From Thermoplasmata archaeon (GTDB taxonomy: Archaea > Thermoplasmatota > Thermoplasmata > Lutacidiplasmatales > UBA184): a DNA stretch of 36,127 nucleotides. Shown here piece by piece: positions 9,452 to 19,211 of this stretch. The first letter of the stretch is position 1, and every line of letters begins with the position of its first letter. A model generated the notes under the pieces. It did not search any database, was not told where the DNA came from, and worked only from the letters and a program-made list of their open reading frames with translations. The stretch covers positions 1-36,127 of the forward strand of contig JASHSX010000013.1 in NCBI GenBank assembly GCA_030040865.1, written 5' to 3'. Both the position numbers and the translations under genes were made by a program.

Positions 9452-12400
9452 CTTTCTTCTCCCCCTTCGTCCGTCGCCGGGCGGGCCTCGCGGGCCGGAC
9501 GGGTCCGGCGACCGCGCAGGCGCAGCCCAAGGATCGTCGCTCCGACACCCCCGATCGCGGCCGCGGTCACGATCAGGAGCTCCCATCCGCCCAGGGAGAT
9601 AGCGCTCCCCGACGACGGGCTCGTGCCCGGCATCCCTCCGAGCGCGAGGACGACCGAGCCCGTGGACCCGGTGGCGTCCACGCCCTGGCGGAGCGTGACG
9701 TAGCCGAGCGCCGACGCATCGAACGTGTACTGTCCCTCGGGAAGCACGATCCGGAACGTCCCGTTGGCGCTCGAGACGAACGACAGCTGGACGGAGTGGC
9801 CGTCGACGGCGACTCCCTGCACGGTGACCTGGGCCCCGACGATCGGGAGCCCGCTGGTCTGGTCCGCGACGAGCCCGTAGATCGCGGTCTGCGGAGGGAG
9901 AAGGTCGATCGGCAGCGATTGCGCCGCCCCGTCGATCTGGATCGGGAAGGTGACCGGGGCGTACGGAACGGTCGAGCTGGGCGCGGGGACGGCGCGGATC
10001 GACCAGCTCCCGTTCGGCAGTTCGGTCGAGAAGGAACCGTCCGCTGCGCTGGTGGCGAGCGGAACCCAGGTGCCGTTCGCTGCCACGAGTCCGATCGATA
10101 CGTTCGCGAGCCCGGCGCCCGTGTAGCCGTCGGCGACGATACCGCTCACGTCGTAGGTCTGGACCGACAGCAGCAGGTCCCCGAGCGAGGTCGGGGACGA
10201 GACCTCCATCGGTTCCGCGAGCACGGCGAATCCCGGAAGGAAGATCGACAGCACGTACTCCCCCACCGAAGCGGAGAGCTGGAACGAGCCGCTCGCCCCG
10301 GTCTCGGTCGAGAAGGCCGGCGTGCCGTTCACCAGGAGCGCGACGACGGCGCCCCCGAGCGGCGACCCGCCGACGCCGAACGGACCGGAGGCGGTCTCGA
10401 CCCGACCGGAGACCGTGTACGCCACATCCTGGCCGAGCGGCACGAGATCGATCGGGGCGGGCAACGTGACAACGGCTCCCGACAGGACGCCCACGGTCCC
10501 GAAGTCCGTGGCGTACCCAGGAGCGGAGACGATCAGCTGGGAGGCTCCCGCCGGGCCCTGCACCGCGAAAGCACCGGAGGCGTCCGAGAGGCTCTGGGGC
10601 GCGCAGGACGCGCCCGTGGCCGTTCCGCAGAGGAGCACCTGGGCCCCGACCACCGGGTCGCGAGTGGCAGAGTTGACGACCGAACCCTCCACGGTACCGA
10701 ACTCGTTGAGGAAAATAGTCCCGAGATCGAGGCTCTCGCCGGGGGTCAGCACGATTCCGAGCGAGGCGGGCGAGAAGCCCGCGGCGCTGACGTCCATGGT
10801 GTACGTGCCCGGAGGTTCGACGTCGACGATGCGTCCCGCCGAGTCGCTCAACGAGGGCGCGAAGCACGCCCCGGCCGCTGCACAGACCTGGACCTGGGCA
10901 CCGACGATCGGGTAGCCCGCGGGCAACCCGAGCACGAGACCGGAGAACGAGGCGAAGGCGTCCAGGTGGATCGCTCCGGCCAGGTGTTGCCAGCAGTCCG
11001 AACAGAGCTTGAGCTCGGTACCGTTCGAGTCGAAATCGGTCGCGGAGACGTTCACGAACACCGTTCCCGGCGCGGCCGCGACCCAGAAGTCCCCGCTGAT
11101 GTTCGACTCGGCCGACGGACAGATCGTCTCCCCCGGCGAGCACGCGACCACGAGCGCCCCCGAGATCGGCGCGTTCGAGGGGTAACCGATGACCTGCCCG
11201 GCGATCACGCCGTCCCCGGTCAGGTTGACACTGGTCACGTTGGTGAACGCCCCGGGATGCACGTTCAGCGCCAGCACCACGCTCTCGTAGGCGGGGTGGC
11301 TCACTGTGAGGAGATCGTCCTCGCCGGCGGGGGCGTTCTCGAGGAATTGTCCCTCTTCGTTGGTCGGCTGAGGATTCAGGCTCGCCGAGGTGCCGCCCGA
11401 GTTGGTGACGTCGATCTCCGCATTCGGGAGCGGCTGGTGGTTCGCCGCATCCTTCACGCTCGCGAGCACCGGGGTCGAGGAGGAGTTGACCTGGGAGCTC
11501 GCGGTGTAGCCGAACGACTGCAGGACGATCGCGCCGAGGTGGATCCCCGACCCCCCGGCGGCGAACGTGGTCCGGCTCGGGGAGACGTTCAGGTAGAAGG
11601 TGGTGGAATTGAACGGCCCCTCGGAGTCCGCGCTCACCAGCAGCTCGACGTGGTCTCCCGGGGGAGCGGTCGTATTGACCCACCCGTTCTGGTTCCCGAT
11701 GCCCGACGACGCCTCGTAGCTCCCGGAGGTCGCCAGCACCGAGGAGAACACGCCCGGCGTCGGGACCGGCGCTCCGTTCGAGGAGACGACCCGGAACTCA
11801 ACGTATCCGTAGTGCTCGAGATACATGGTCGGCATGGCGATCGACTGACCGGGCTCCCCGGCCGAGCTGTTGTCGTAGTAGGCGGCGCCGCTCACGTAGG
11901 CGTTCGGCGTCGTCGCGAGCACCTGGATGAGGTGACTCCCGTCGTGGTCGGGGTCGCCCGTATAGGGCGACGCGAACAGCACGTAGTACCCCTGAGCGCT
12001 GGCCGGACCGCTCGCCGTGCCGCCCCGGGTGCCCGGTCCGCCGACCTGGATGCTCACGGGAGCGTAGCGGACGCCCTGCCCGTTGCCCATCGTCTGGTCC
12101 ATGACGTAGCCGCTGTACGACGAGAAGTCGCCCATCTGGAACGTGGCGATCGACTGTCCCGAGACGTTGACGCCCACGATCGTATAGCCGAAGACGAACC
12201 CACCGCCTCCCGTGTACGGTCCCCCCCCGAGCCCGATCGCGCTCACGTTCATCGGTCCGAGGCTCGGCGACTGGACACGATAGTACCCGGTCCCGTTGAG
12301 GTAGGTCGACTCGACGGGCTGTTGGGAGCAGACGAAGACGCCGGAGGCCGTGCATACGGTGACCTGCGCCGGCGGAGCGAGGTCGAAGTGCCCCACGGGG

Positions 12401-15336
12401 GTTGCGATGTCGAACCACGGGGTGGAGGTGACGTTGCCGGAGATCCACGGCAGCGGTTCCAAGGGCAGGACTCCCACGTCTACCGCCAACGCGACGGAGG
12501 CGTTGATGAACTCCGAGAACGGTTCGTAGCCGGGCACGGAGAGGTTCAGGTAGAAGAGGCCGGACGGGATTGACTGGTTGAAGAATCCTCCGGTGTTCGC
12601 CCCCGAGGAGAAACCGACCCCGCCGATCGCGCCGGGGCTCGTGAGCACGAACTCCGTCGCCTGCACCGCCACCCCCCACCCGGTGGAGGCGTCGACGACC
12701 CGCCCGGTGAGCCAAGCGCCCCCCGCGTTCGAAGCGGACGACGGCGCCGAAGCCGCACTCGCCGAAGCGTCCGAGGCGGTCGAATTCGCGTTCGCCCCGA
12801 CCGGCTGGAGGACGATCGGCGGAAGGACCGTCGTCTCGTTGGACGTCACGTTCGCCCAGGTCCAGTCGGTCGAGTAGCCGGACGCGGTGACCTCGATCTT
12901 GTACGTGGATCCGGGCAGCCAGCCTCCCGGGAGGAGTCCCAGGTACTGGCCCCCGGTCGAGACCCGGCCCGATCCGAGGATCGTCTCACACACCAGCTGG
13001 GCGGTGATCGGACACACGCTCGCGTGGGCGTCGAGGATCGGCTGTCCCTCCGGGTCGAGGACGAGACCGGTCAGCGTGCCGAGGGGCGTGAGAAAGATCG
13101 GTCCCACCGACGTCGTCCCCTCGCTCGAAACGTTCGCCCAGACCGTGTTGGGCGCATACCCCGATGCCGAGACGGTGATGTACCCCCACCCGGGGGGCCC
13201 CGGGACATCGAAGGTACCGTTGATCAGCGTCACGTTCGAGAAACAATTGAGCCCGTCCAGGGGGCAGATCTCCAGGGACGCGAACGGGACCGGCTCGGTG
13301 CCGCCCGCCTCCTCCACCAGTCCTGAGACCATCACCGAGCCGGTGAGATTGATCGATTGGACGTGTTCGTTGTTGGCGGTCGAGAGCGCCAGCGGGAACT
13401 GCTTCGTGTCGCAGCATAACGACTCGGTGCTGGCCCAGGTGGTGTTCGAAGCGGACTCGGCGCCGGACGCCTCGATCTGGACGGGTCCGGGGGGAGCCGG
13501 CACGCAGAACGCCGTCGCCGTGTCCACGTACGGGGAACAGTCGAACGCGCTCAGTTGGTCGACGTACGAATAGGAGACTCCCGGGGACACGGTGTAGCTC
13601 GTCGACGTGGCGGTGACGACGAACCCTCCGGGGGGCGCCTCGTTGGTACCTTGAAGGTAGACGTTGCCCGCGATGTACGTGCCGACGGGCATGGACGCGT
13701 TCACGTACGTCGTCTCGTACGGCGTCACATTGGCCCACGCCGTCGTCGGATAGACCGGGAGGTCCCCCGGTATCGGCCAGGTGGGATACGGCGGATCACA
13801 GAACGGTGTGTAGTCGGGCGTGATCAGGATGTAGTTCTGGAGCGGCAACGCGGCGAGCTCACCCGGCTCTCCGACCTGCTGGCACCCGCCCGAGATGCAG
13901 TTGGAGATGCTCGTGTTGATGACGACCTCGGTGTTCTGGATGACACCGGCCACGATCGTGCCGACCTTGTAGCCGTCCGCGCTGCAGACGCTTGCGCGCC
14001 AAAGTCCGGTGTGGAAGTCGTTCTCGAGCGACGTGACGTTCGCCTGGTCTTGCGGGTTCGAAGCGTCGTAGTCGAGACTGACGGTGAGCTGGACGGTACC
14101 CGGGGGAGTGAGGTAGAAGGCACCGAGGTTCACGACCTGGCCCGGATTCTCCTTGGCGACGAAACCGATCGACTGGGTGAGCTGGACGTATCCCTCCGCC
14201 TGGAGGATGATGTAGTCGTTGCCGGGAGGGCCGAAGGCGCTCAGTTCGCCGGTCTGGCTGGCGGCGCCCTGTTCGGCGCATTGGCCGCTGATCGAGCTGC
14301 ACACTTGGAGCGAGGCCCAGCTGCCCGAGATCAACTGCCGCGTGGCGGCGTCGTAGATGGAGGCCCGGAACGAGTCGTACGCCTCAAGGTAGATCGTGCC
14401 CAGATCCACCGAGGCCCCGGGCGTCGCATTCACCCAGGTGAAATTACCCTGAAAGGCGTAGAACGGCGACTGGAACTGGACCGTCGAGGGGACCGGCGGC
14501 ACCGCCGCGGTGAAGCTCCCGTTCTCCGTCGTCGTCCCGATCGGGGTGCCGACCTGCGTGTCGTTCAACGACGCCGAGGAGACGACCACCCCGGGGACCG
14601 GCTGAGGTATCGGAGTGTCGGTCATCACATAGCCGGTGATCGTCGCCTCGTGGACCAGGTAGGTCGTCCCGGAATAGGTCGTCGAATCGTTGGCGACCGT
14701 GGCGTACGACGTGTTGGACAGGTAGTAGTTCGCGGTGAAGACCAGGTAGTCGGTCCCCACCGGCGCGACCACGTTGAAATACCCGGTCGCGGAGGAGCTT
14801 CCGGCCACGCAGATCTGCGGGGAGCAGAGTTCCCCGCTGAGCGAGTACGCCTGCACGGCAATGCCGGAGAGTCCGAGGCGCTGCCCGATCGAGTTCGCGA
14901 CCGACGTGTTGACGAAGCCGCTGAGGCGCCCCGTGAGCTCGCTCTCGTCCTTCGTGAGGCGCGCGCTTGCCGCGGCCCGGGTCGCGTTCTCTTGGGCGGC
15001 TTCGGCCCGGAGCGCGCTCGTGACGGTCAGGTTGTGGAACTCCTCGGCCTGGGCGAGTTGCGGCGAGTTGCTGTAGACGCCCGTGGGATGCGCGCCGGGG
15101 AGCGCCGAGGAGGAGACCGGGGCACTCGGGACGGACGGGGCGGGCGCGAGCGGCGACACCGAACCGGCGCTGCCGGTCGAGGTCACGAACTCCCCGGACG
15201 GCACCGCGCTCAGCAGCATCGCCGCAGCGATCCCTACGATCGCGGCCACTTCGAACGCCATCGACCGCTCCCACCGAACCGAGGCGACCGTCCCACCCGA
15301 GGAAGAATTGTGGGAACGGAAGGCCCCCATGGTCAA
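9448..15336 (-). CDS. Giant (about 1,960 aa) surface protein of tandem carboxypeptidase-regulatory-like beta-sandwich repeats with C-terminal TM anchor
   Basis: Long minus ORF. Repeated pattern such as 'GTVEGSVVNSATRDPVVGAQVLLC...GASQLIVSAPGYAT', 'SGLVLGLPAGYPIVGAQVQVC...PPGTYTMDVSAAGFSP'. N-terminal hydrophobic signal MAFEVAAIVGIAAAMLLSAVPSG; C-terminal LGGWELLIVTAAAIGGVGATILGLRLRGRRTR. Confidence 0.9.
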   Translation of the reverse strand: MTMGAFRSHNSSSGGTVASVRWERSMAFEVAAIVGIAAAMLLSAVPSGEFVTSTGSAGSVSPLAPAPSVPSAPVSSSALPGAHPTGVYSNSPQLAQAEEFHNLTVTSALRAEAAQENATRAAASARLTKDESELTGRLSGFVNTSVANSIGQRLGLSGIAVQAYSLSGELCSPQICVAGSSSATGYFNVVAPVGTDYLVFTANYYLSNTSYATVANDSTTYSGTTYLVHEATITGYVMTDTPIPQPVPGVVVSSASLNDTQVGTPIGTTTENGSFTAAVPPVPSTVQFQSPFYAFQGNFTWVNATPGASVDLGTIYLEAYDSFRASIYDAATRQLISGSWASLQVCSSISGQCAEQGAASQTGELSAFGPPGNDYIILQAEGYVQLTQSIGFVAKENPGQVVNLGAFYLTPPGTVQLTVSLDYDASNPQDQANVTSLENDFHTGLWRASVCSADGYKVGTIVAGVIQNTEVVINTSISNCISGGCQQVGEPGELAALPLQNYILITPDYTPFCDPPYPTWPIPGDLPVYPTTAWANVTPYETTYVNASMPVGTYIAGNVYLQGTNEAPPGGFVVTATSTSYTVSPGVSYSYVDQLSAFDCSPYVDTATAFCVPAPPGPVQIEASGAESASNTTWASTESLCCDTKQFPLALSTANNEHVQSINLTGSVMVSGLVEEAGGTEPVPFASLEICPLDGLNCFSNVTLINGTFDVPGPPGWGYITVSASGYAPNTVWANVSSEGTTSVGPIFLTPLGTLTGLVLDPEGQPILDAHASVCPITAQLVCETILGSGRVSTGGQYLGLLPGGWLPGSTYKIEVTASGYSTDWTWANVTSNETTVLPPIVLQPVGANANSTASDASASAASAPSSASNAGGAWLTGRVVDASTGWGVAVQATEFVLTSPGAIGGVGFSSGANTGGFFNQSIPSGLFYLNLSVPGYEPFSEFINASVALAVDVGVLPLEPLPWISGNVTSTPWFDIATPVGHFDLAPPAQVTVCTASGVFVCSQQPVESTYLNGTGYYRVQSPSLGPMNVSAIGLGGGPYTGGGGFVFGYTIVGVNVSGQSIATFQMGDFSSYSGYVMDQTMGNGQGVRYAPVSIQVGGPGTRGGTASGPASAQGYYVLFASPYTGDPDHDGSHLIQVLATTPNAYVSGAAYYDNSSAGEPGQSIAMPTMYLEHYGYVEFRVVSSNGAPVPTPGVFSSVLATSGSYEASSGIGNQNGWVNTTAPPGDHVELLVSADSEGPFNSTTFYLNVSPSRTTFAAGGSGIHLGAIVLQSFGYTASSQVNSSSTPVLASVKDAANHQPLPNAEIDVTNSGGTSASLNPQPTNEEGQFLENAPAGEDDLLTVSHPAYESVVLALNVHPGAFTNVTSVNLTGDGVIAGQVIGYPSNAPISGALVVACSPGETICPSAESNISGDFWVAAAPGTVFVNVSATDFDSNGTELKLCSDCWQHLAGAIHLDAFASFSGLVLGLPAGYPIVGAQVQVCAAAGACFAPSLSDSAGRIVDVEPPGTYTMDVSAAGFSPASLGIVLTPGESLDLGTIFLNEFGTVEGSVVNSATRDPVVGAQVLLCGTATGASCAPQSLSDASGAFAVQGPAGASQLIVSAPGYATDFGTVGVLSGAVVTLPAPIDLVPLGQDVAYTVSGRVETASGPFGVGGSPLGGAVVALLVNGTPAFSTETGASGSFQLSASVGEYVLSIFLPGFAVLAEPMEVSSPTSLGDLLLSVQTYDVSGIVADGYTGAGLANVSIGLVAANGTWVPLATSAADGSFSTELPNGSWSIRAVPAPSSTVPYAPVTFPIQIDGAAQSLPIDLLPPQTAIYGLVADQTSGLPIVGAQVTVQGVAVDGHSVQLSFVSSANGTFRIVLPEGQYTFDASALGYVTLRQGVDATGSTGSVVLALGGMPGTSPSSGSAISLGGWELLIVTAAAIGGVGATILGLRLRGRRTRPAREARPATDEGGEER

Positions 15337-15721
15337 CAGCGGGCGCTTCGACCACTCGGGTCCCCGCGTGGCGGGTGGACACCCCGATGAGGCCAGACGG
15401 GCATCCTCGGTTCCACACTGCGATGGTACATAAGGTCTGCGAAATCCGGGCGAGCGAGACCTCGACTCTGGGCAGACTGATGACTATCCCAACGGGAAAT
15501 TGGCACAGTGTTCGTGACCTCGAGCGGAGCGGCCATGGGACCTCGCCGGTGGCTCCGGGAACGGGAACCCCGTAGAATCCCGTTCGGAAATTCCGACCTG
15601 GGATACGGGCGCCACCCTCGGCGGGAGCCGGACCGGCTCCGAGCCCCGTCGCGACGTTCAGCGAGCGACCTAGCGGACCGCTCTCGGCGAGTTCGGACCG
15701 CGGTTTTCCGGAGACTCCCCT

Positions 15722-15738
15722 TGTCGAACCGTTCGACA
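15722..15738. repeat. Perfect 8-bp inverted repeat with 1-nt spacer
   Basis: tgtcgaac-c-gttcgaca; the two arms are exact reverse complements; lies in the intergenic region between the YVTN gene (ends at 15910) and the giant surface gene (starts at 15336). Confidence 0.75.
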
Positions 15739-15909
15739 GAACGGGAAAAACTTGGCGTTCAGTAGTTGGGTTCCCGGGGCACCGCCCCACGGTTCGAGGC
15801 CGGGTCAGAGTCGCGTGCCGACGGTCGCAAGATCGAGGGAGTCGACGGGGACGTGGTGTCCGATCGGTCCGCTTCCCGCCGTTCCGTTCCCTCGGGAGCC
15901 CGGCCGACG

Positions 15910-18900
15910 TTAGGGAGGCTCGGTATCCTGAGAGGGAGGAGCGGTTTTCGGGCCGGTCGGGTCGCCGCTGGCGGGGCTCCGACGCGGGGGAGGTCCGCGC
16001 GGAGCCGAGCGGCTCCGGTTTCGAAGGACGAGCGCGATCACGATGACGGCCACGAGAACCCCGAATCCGGCGTACGCGAGCAGGGCCGAGGGCCCGAGCC
16101 AGGGCTGCGAGGTCCCCGACCCGGACGACGAGGTGGTGAAGCTCACGGCCTCACTCAGCGACTGGTCCGAGACGGTGACGGTACCCGAGACCGGCAGACC
16201 GACGAAACCGGACGGCCCCTGAACGGCGTAGGAGAAGTCTCCCTCCGGCTCGACGAACAGCACGGAACTCGTCGACGAGTCGTGGCTGACCCCGGCGAGC
16301 GTCACCGACCAGTTGGCGCCGGGCGGAAGCCCGGATTCCACGAACGTGACGTAGTACTCGATGAGCTTGAACGAGATGTTCTCGGCGATGGCCCCGCCCT
16401 GCACGGTGAGCGATCCCGAGGACGGATCGCAACCGTAGCCCGAGATCGGGGCCACGACGTAGAGGTAGGTACCGTTCGGAAGATCCCAAAGGACGGAGCT
16501 CGACGTGGACTGGTTGCTGGTCCCGTTGAGCGTCACCGACCAGGCGACTCCCGGTTGGAGACCCGACTCTTGGAAGACCACGGGGTACTCGGTGGCCGTG
16601 ACGCGGACGAAATCGACCAGGATCGAGACCCGGCTCCCGGTCACGGAGAACCCGGCCGCAGCCGGGCTCGGGCGGTACCCCGACACAGTGCCGATGGTAT
16701 AGTCGTACGAGCCGTTCAGTTCCGAGAAGGCGACCGAGGAGCCCGTGCTCGCCGAGCGGGAGTCGTTCACGGTCACGGACCAGCTCGTCCCGCCTGGTAG
16801 CCCGGATTCGTTGAAGTCGACGTCGTACGTCTCGTTCGAGCGGAACTGGAGGATCGAAACGGTGCCGTTGACGGAGTTCGCCACGTAGAGCGCGCCGGTG
16901 TCCGGGTCGTAGGCCGCAGCGTTCGGGCCGGCTCCGACCGAGAGGGTGGCGAACGTTCCCCCGGAGCTCGCGTTCAGCGCGGTGATCGATCCCGAGAGGT
17001 AGTCGGCGACCACGACCTCGTCCTTGTTCGGCACGGCCGTCGCAGCGGCCGGACCGGCGCCGACCTTGGCCGTGGAGAGGACGGTGTCGTCGACCGTCGA
17101 CAGGACGGAGACCGTGTTGGAGCCGTTGTTCGCCACGAACGCCTCCTGGAGGCCAGGCATGACGGCCACCGCGTCGGGGGAAAGCCCCACGTCCACGTAC
17201 GGCCCCGGGGAACCGGTGGCCGCGTCGAGCACGCTGATTTGGTTCGTCGTGTCGTCGGCCGTGAGGACTTCCTGGTCCGAGGTGTCGACCGCGAGGCCCA
17301 CGGGGAACTCTTCGGCGGCGATCCCTCCGCCGACGACCACGTTCCGGGTGTCGTTGATGACCGCGACGGAGGCACTGCTGTTCCCCCCGACGAACACCTC
17401 GCCCAACTGGGGGTCGTATCCCAGAGCAAGCGGAGAGTCATCCACCGCGATATTCGCAGTCACCGTGTCGGAGGCGTCATTGATGACGCTGACCGTATCG
17501 GAACCCGAGTTCGCTACGAAGATCTCGTGCTGCCCCGCATCGTAGACAACGCCGACGGGAAGGGACCCGACGGCGACCCGGGCCACGATCGCGTTCGAGG
17601 CGTCCGAGACGACGTCGACCACTCCCGCGGCCTCGTCCGAGACGAACAGCTGGTGCGTCCCCGCGTCGAAGGCGATGCCGGCCGGCTTTGCCCACAAGGA
17701 GATGTTGGCCACCACCCGGTCCGTAGTGTCGGAGATCACGGACACGAAGCCGGTGGCGCGGCTCACGATCCAGACCTGGCTCCGTCCGCTCACGTACACG
17801 ATGCCGAACGCGTCGTTCCCGGCGACGACCGAGGCGACCGATTTGTCGGTCGTCGCGGAGACCACGGTCACGTTGTCCGACCCGATATTGGTCACGAAGA
17901 TCTCGGACTCGCCCGAGTCGTAGGCAAGTCCCGTCGGGGCCGACCCCACGGCGATCTTTGCGACGACGGCGTACGTTTGCGCGTCGATCGCCCAGACGGA
18001 GCTCGACCCGGAGTTCGCGACGAAGATCTCCTGCAGCGTGGGATCGTAACCGATGCCGTACGGCTGGTCGCCGACCGGTATCGTCTGAACCACTTGGAAG
18101 TCGGTGTCGTTGATCACCGACACGAGGTTCGTTCCCCAATCCGTGACGAACACCTCCCCGAGCTGCGGGTCGTAGGCGAGGGCGAACGGTGTGCTCCCTG
18201 CCCCGAGCGGGATGTTCGCGAGAATCGCGTTCGTCGTGGCCGAGATGATCGTCACCTCCCCCGCGTCGTCGTCCGCGACGAAGACCTCCCCCTGACCGCT
18301 GTCGTAGAGCAGCGCCGGGCAGCCGCTCTGGTCGGGCGTCGGGAGCGCCGCCACGACCTGGCCCGAGGCGGCGCGGATCACCTGGATCTCGTTCGACCAG
18401 TCGGCGCCCACGAACCACTCGTTCTGCACGGGGTCGAACGCGAGCCCGAGGGGGTGCTGCCCGGTGGGTATCTGGGCAACGACCGCGTCGGTGGTGTCCG
18501 AGATTTCGCTCAGGGCGTTCGAGTACTGATCGCCGACCACGACCACTCCGGTGTCGGGGTCGTACGCGGCGAAGTACGGAGTGATCCCGTTGGGAGACGA
18601 GAAATTGCCGGGGATATCCGTACCGTTGCTGAGGACCAGCGTGTTCGCCACGTACGGGGCCTCGAGCCCGACCGGGCCACCGAGGGGAGTGGCAGCCGCC
18701 CGACCAGTAACCGGGCCCGGGTGGGAGGACTCCGGCGCCGCATCGATGGTCGGGACAGACCCTCCGCTGCGGAGGGGGGATACCGGGAGTGCACCGACCA
18801 GGGATGAGACCGAGCCTGAGACGAGAAATACGATCGCAAGGACGAGGGCCGCCACGAGGGTTGGGACCGACCCACAGGTACGGGAGCGAGAAGATCCTCG

Positions 18901-18936
18901 TCGGTCGCCACGCGAGCGTCGGGCTGATGGTACCAT
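15910..18936 (-). CDS. YVTN beta-propeller repeat surface protein with three C-terminal 'F-x-E-S-G-L-P-x-G-x-x-W-S-V' modules and TM anchor
   Basis: About 14 repeats of 'xxGxxYDPxxxEIFVANxGSxxVSVINDTTxxVVAxIxVG', then VDFNESGLPGGTSWSVTVND / VVFQESGLQPGVAWSVTLNG / VTFVESGLPPGANWSVTLAG, then LLAYAGFGVLVAVIVIALVLRNRSR. Confidence 0.9.
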   Translation of the reverse strand: MVPSARRSRGDRRGSSRSRTCGSVPTLVAALVLAIVFLVSGSVSSLVGALPVSPLRSGGSVPTIDAAPESSHPGPVTGRAAATPLGGPVGLEAPYVANTLVLSNGTDIPGNFSSPNGITPYFAAYDPDTGVVVVGDQYSNALSEISDTTDAVVAQIPTGQHPLGLAFDPVQNEWFVGADWSNEIQVIRAASGQVVAALPTPDQSGCPALLYDSGQGEVFVADDDAGEVTIISATTNAILANIPLGAGSTPFALAYDPQLGEVFVTDWGTNLVSVINDTDFQVVQTIPVGDQPYGIGYDPTLQEIFVANSGSSSVWAIDAQTYAVVAKIAVGSAPTGLAYDSGESEIFVTNIGSDNVTVVSATTDKSVASVVAGNDAFGIVYVSGRSQVWIVSRATGFVSVISDTTDRVVANISLWAKPAGIAFDAGTHQLFVSDEAAGVVDVVSDASNAIVARVAVGSLPVGVVYDAGQHEIFVANSGSDTVSVINDASDTVTANIAVDDSPLALGYDPQLGEVFVGGNSSASVAVINDTRNVVVGGGIAAEEFPVGLAVDTSDQEVLTADDTTNQISVLDAATGSPGPYVDVGLSPDAVAVMPGLQEAFVANNGSNTVSVLSTVDDTVLSTAKVGAGPAAATAVPNKDEVVVADYLSGSITALNASSGGTFATLSVGAGPNAAAYDPDTGALYVANSVNGTVSILQFRSNETYDVDFNESGLPGGTSWSVTVNDSRSASTGSSVAFSELNGSYDYTIGTVSGYRPSPAAAGFSVTGSRVSILVDFVRVTATEYPVVFQESGLQPGVAWSVTLNGTSNQSTSSSVLWDLPNGTYLYVVAPISGYGCDPSSGSLTVQGGAIAENISFKLIEYYVTFVESGLPPGANWSVTLAGVSHDSSTSSVLFVEPEGDFSYAVQGPSGFVGLPVSGTVTVSDQSLSEAVSFTTSSSGSGTSQPWLGPSALLAYAGFGVLVAVIVIALVLRNRSRSAPRGPPPRRSPASGDPTGPKTAPPSQDTEPP

Positions 18937-18977
18937 CCTAGCGGTAGCTCCCGAGTGAGTCGTCTCGAACGTCTAGT

Positions 18978-18987
18978 CCCTTTTATC
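18978..18987 (-). promoter_or_regulatory. Putative archaeal TATA box for the YVTN surface gene
   Basis: Minus-strand GATAAAAGGG about 40 nt upstream of the ATG at 18936 in an otherwise GC-rich context. Confidence 0.5.
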
Positions 18988-19211
18988 GCTGTCGCGCAGG
19001 CACCCCCGCCTCGGCCGGGCGCTCTTACCAATTCTCGGACTCGGATTCCTCCTAAGGACAGGAATATCGCGGGATTTCTGTCGTACCGTTGAATGGCTCA
19101 CGGAGGAGGGCCACTTCCCGTCGGGCCGCGACGGTGGTAGGCGGGGTGGGCCGGGCGGGTCCCGCCGACGCGTTCGACGACCCGGACGCCTACGGAGCTC
19201 GTAGGTCAGCC

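Noticed and set aside
9452-11683. N-terminal 740 aa of the 1,461-aa ORF 7298..11683
   Set aside because: Out-of-frame overlap with the giant gene; Arg-rich noise. The real start is the ATG at 9451 coupled to the upstream stop.
9265-12573. 1,102-aa plus-strand ORF
   Set aside because: Antisense to the giant repeat protein; no recognisable domain.
13555-15390. 611-aa plus-strand ORF
   Set aside because: Antisense to the giant surface gene with RRR/DD-rich composition.
15770-15830. Possible tRNA T-loop (acggttcgaggccgg)
   Set aside because: GGTTCGAGGCC looks T-loop-like, but I could not build an acceptor stem, D arm and anticodon arm around it.
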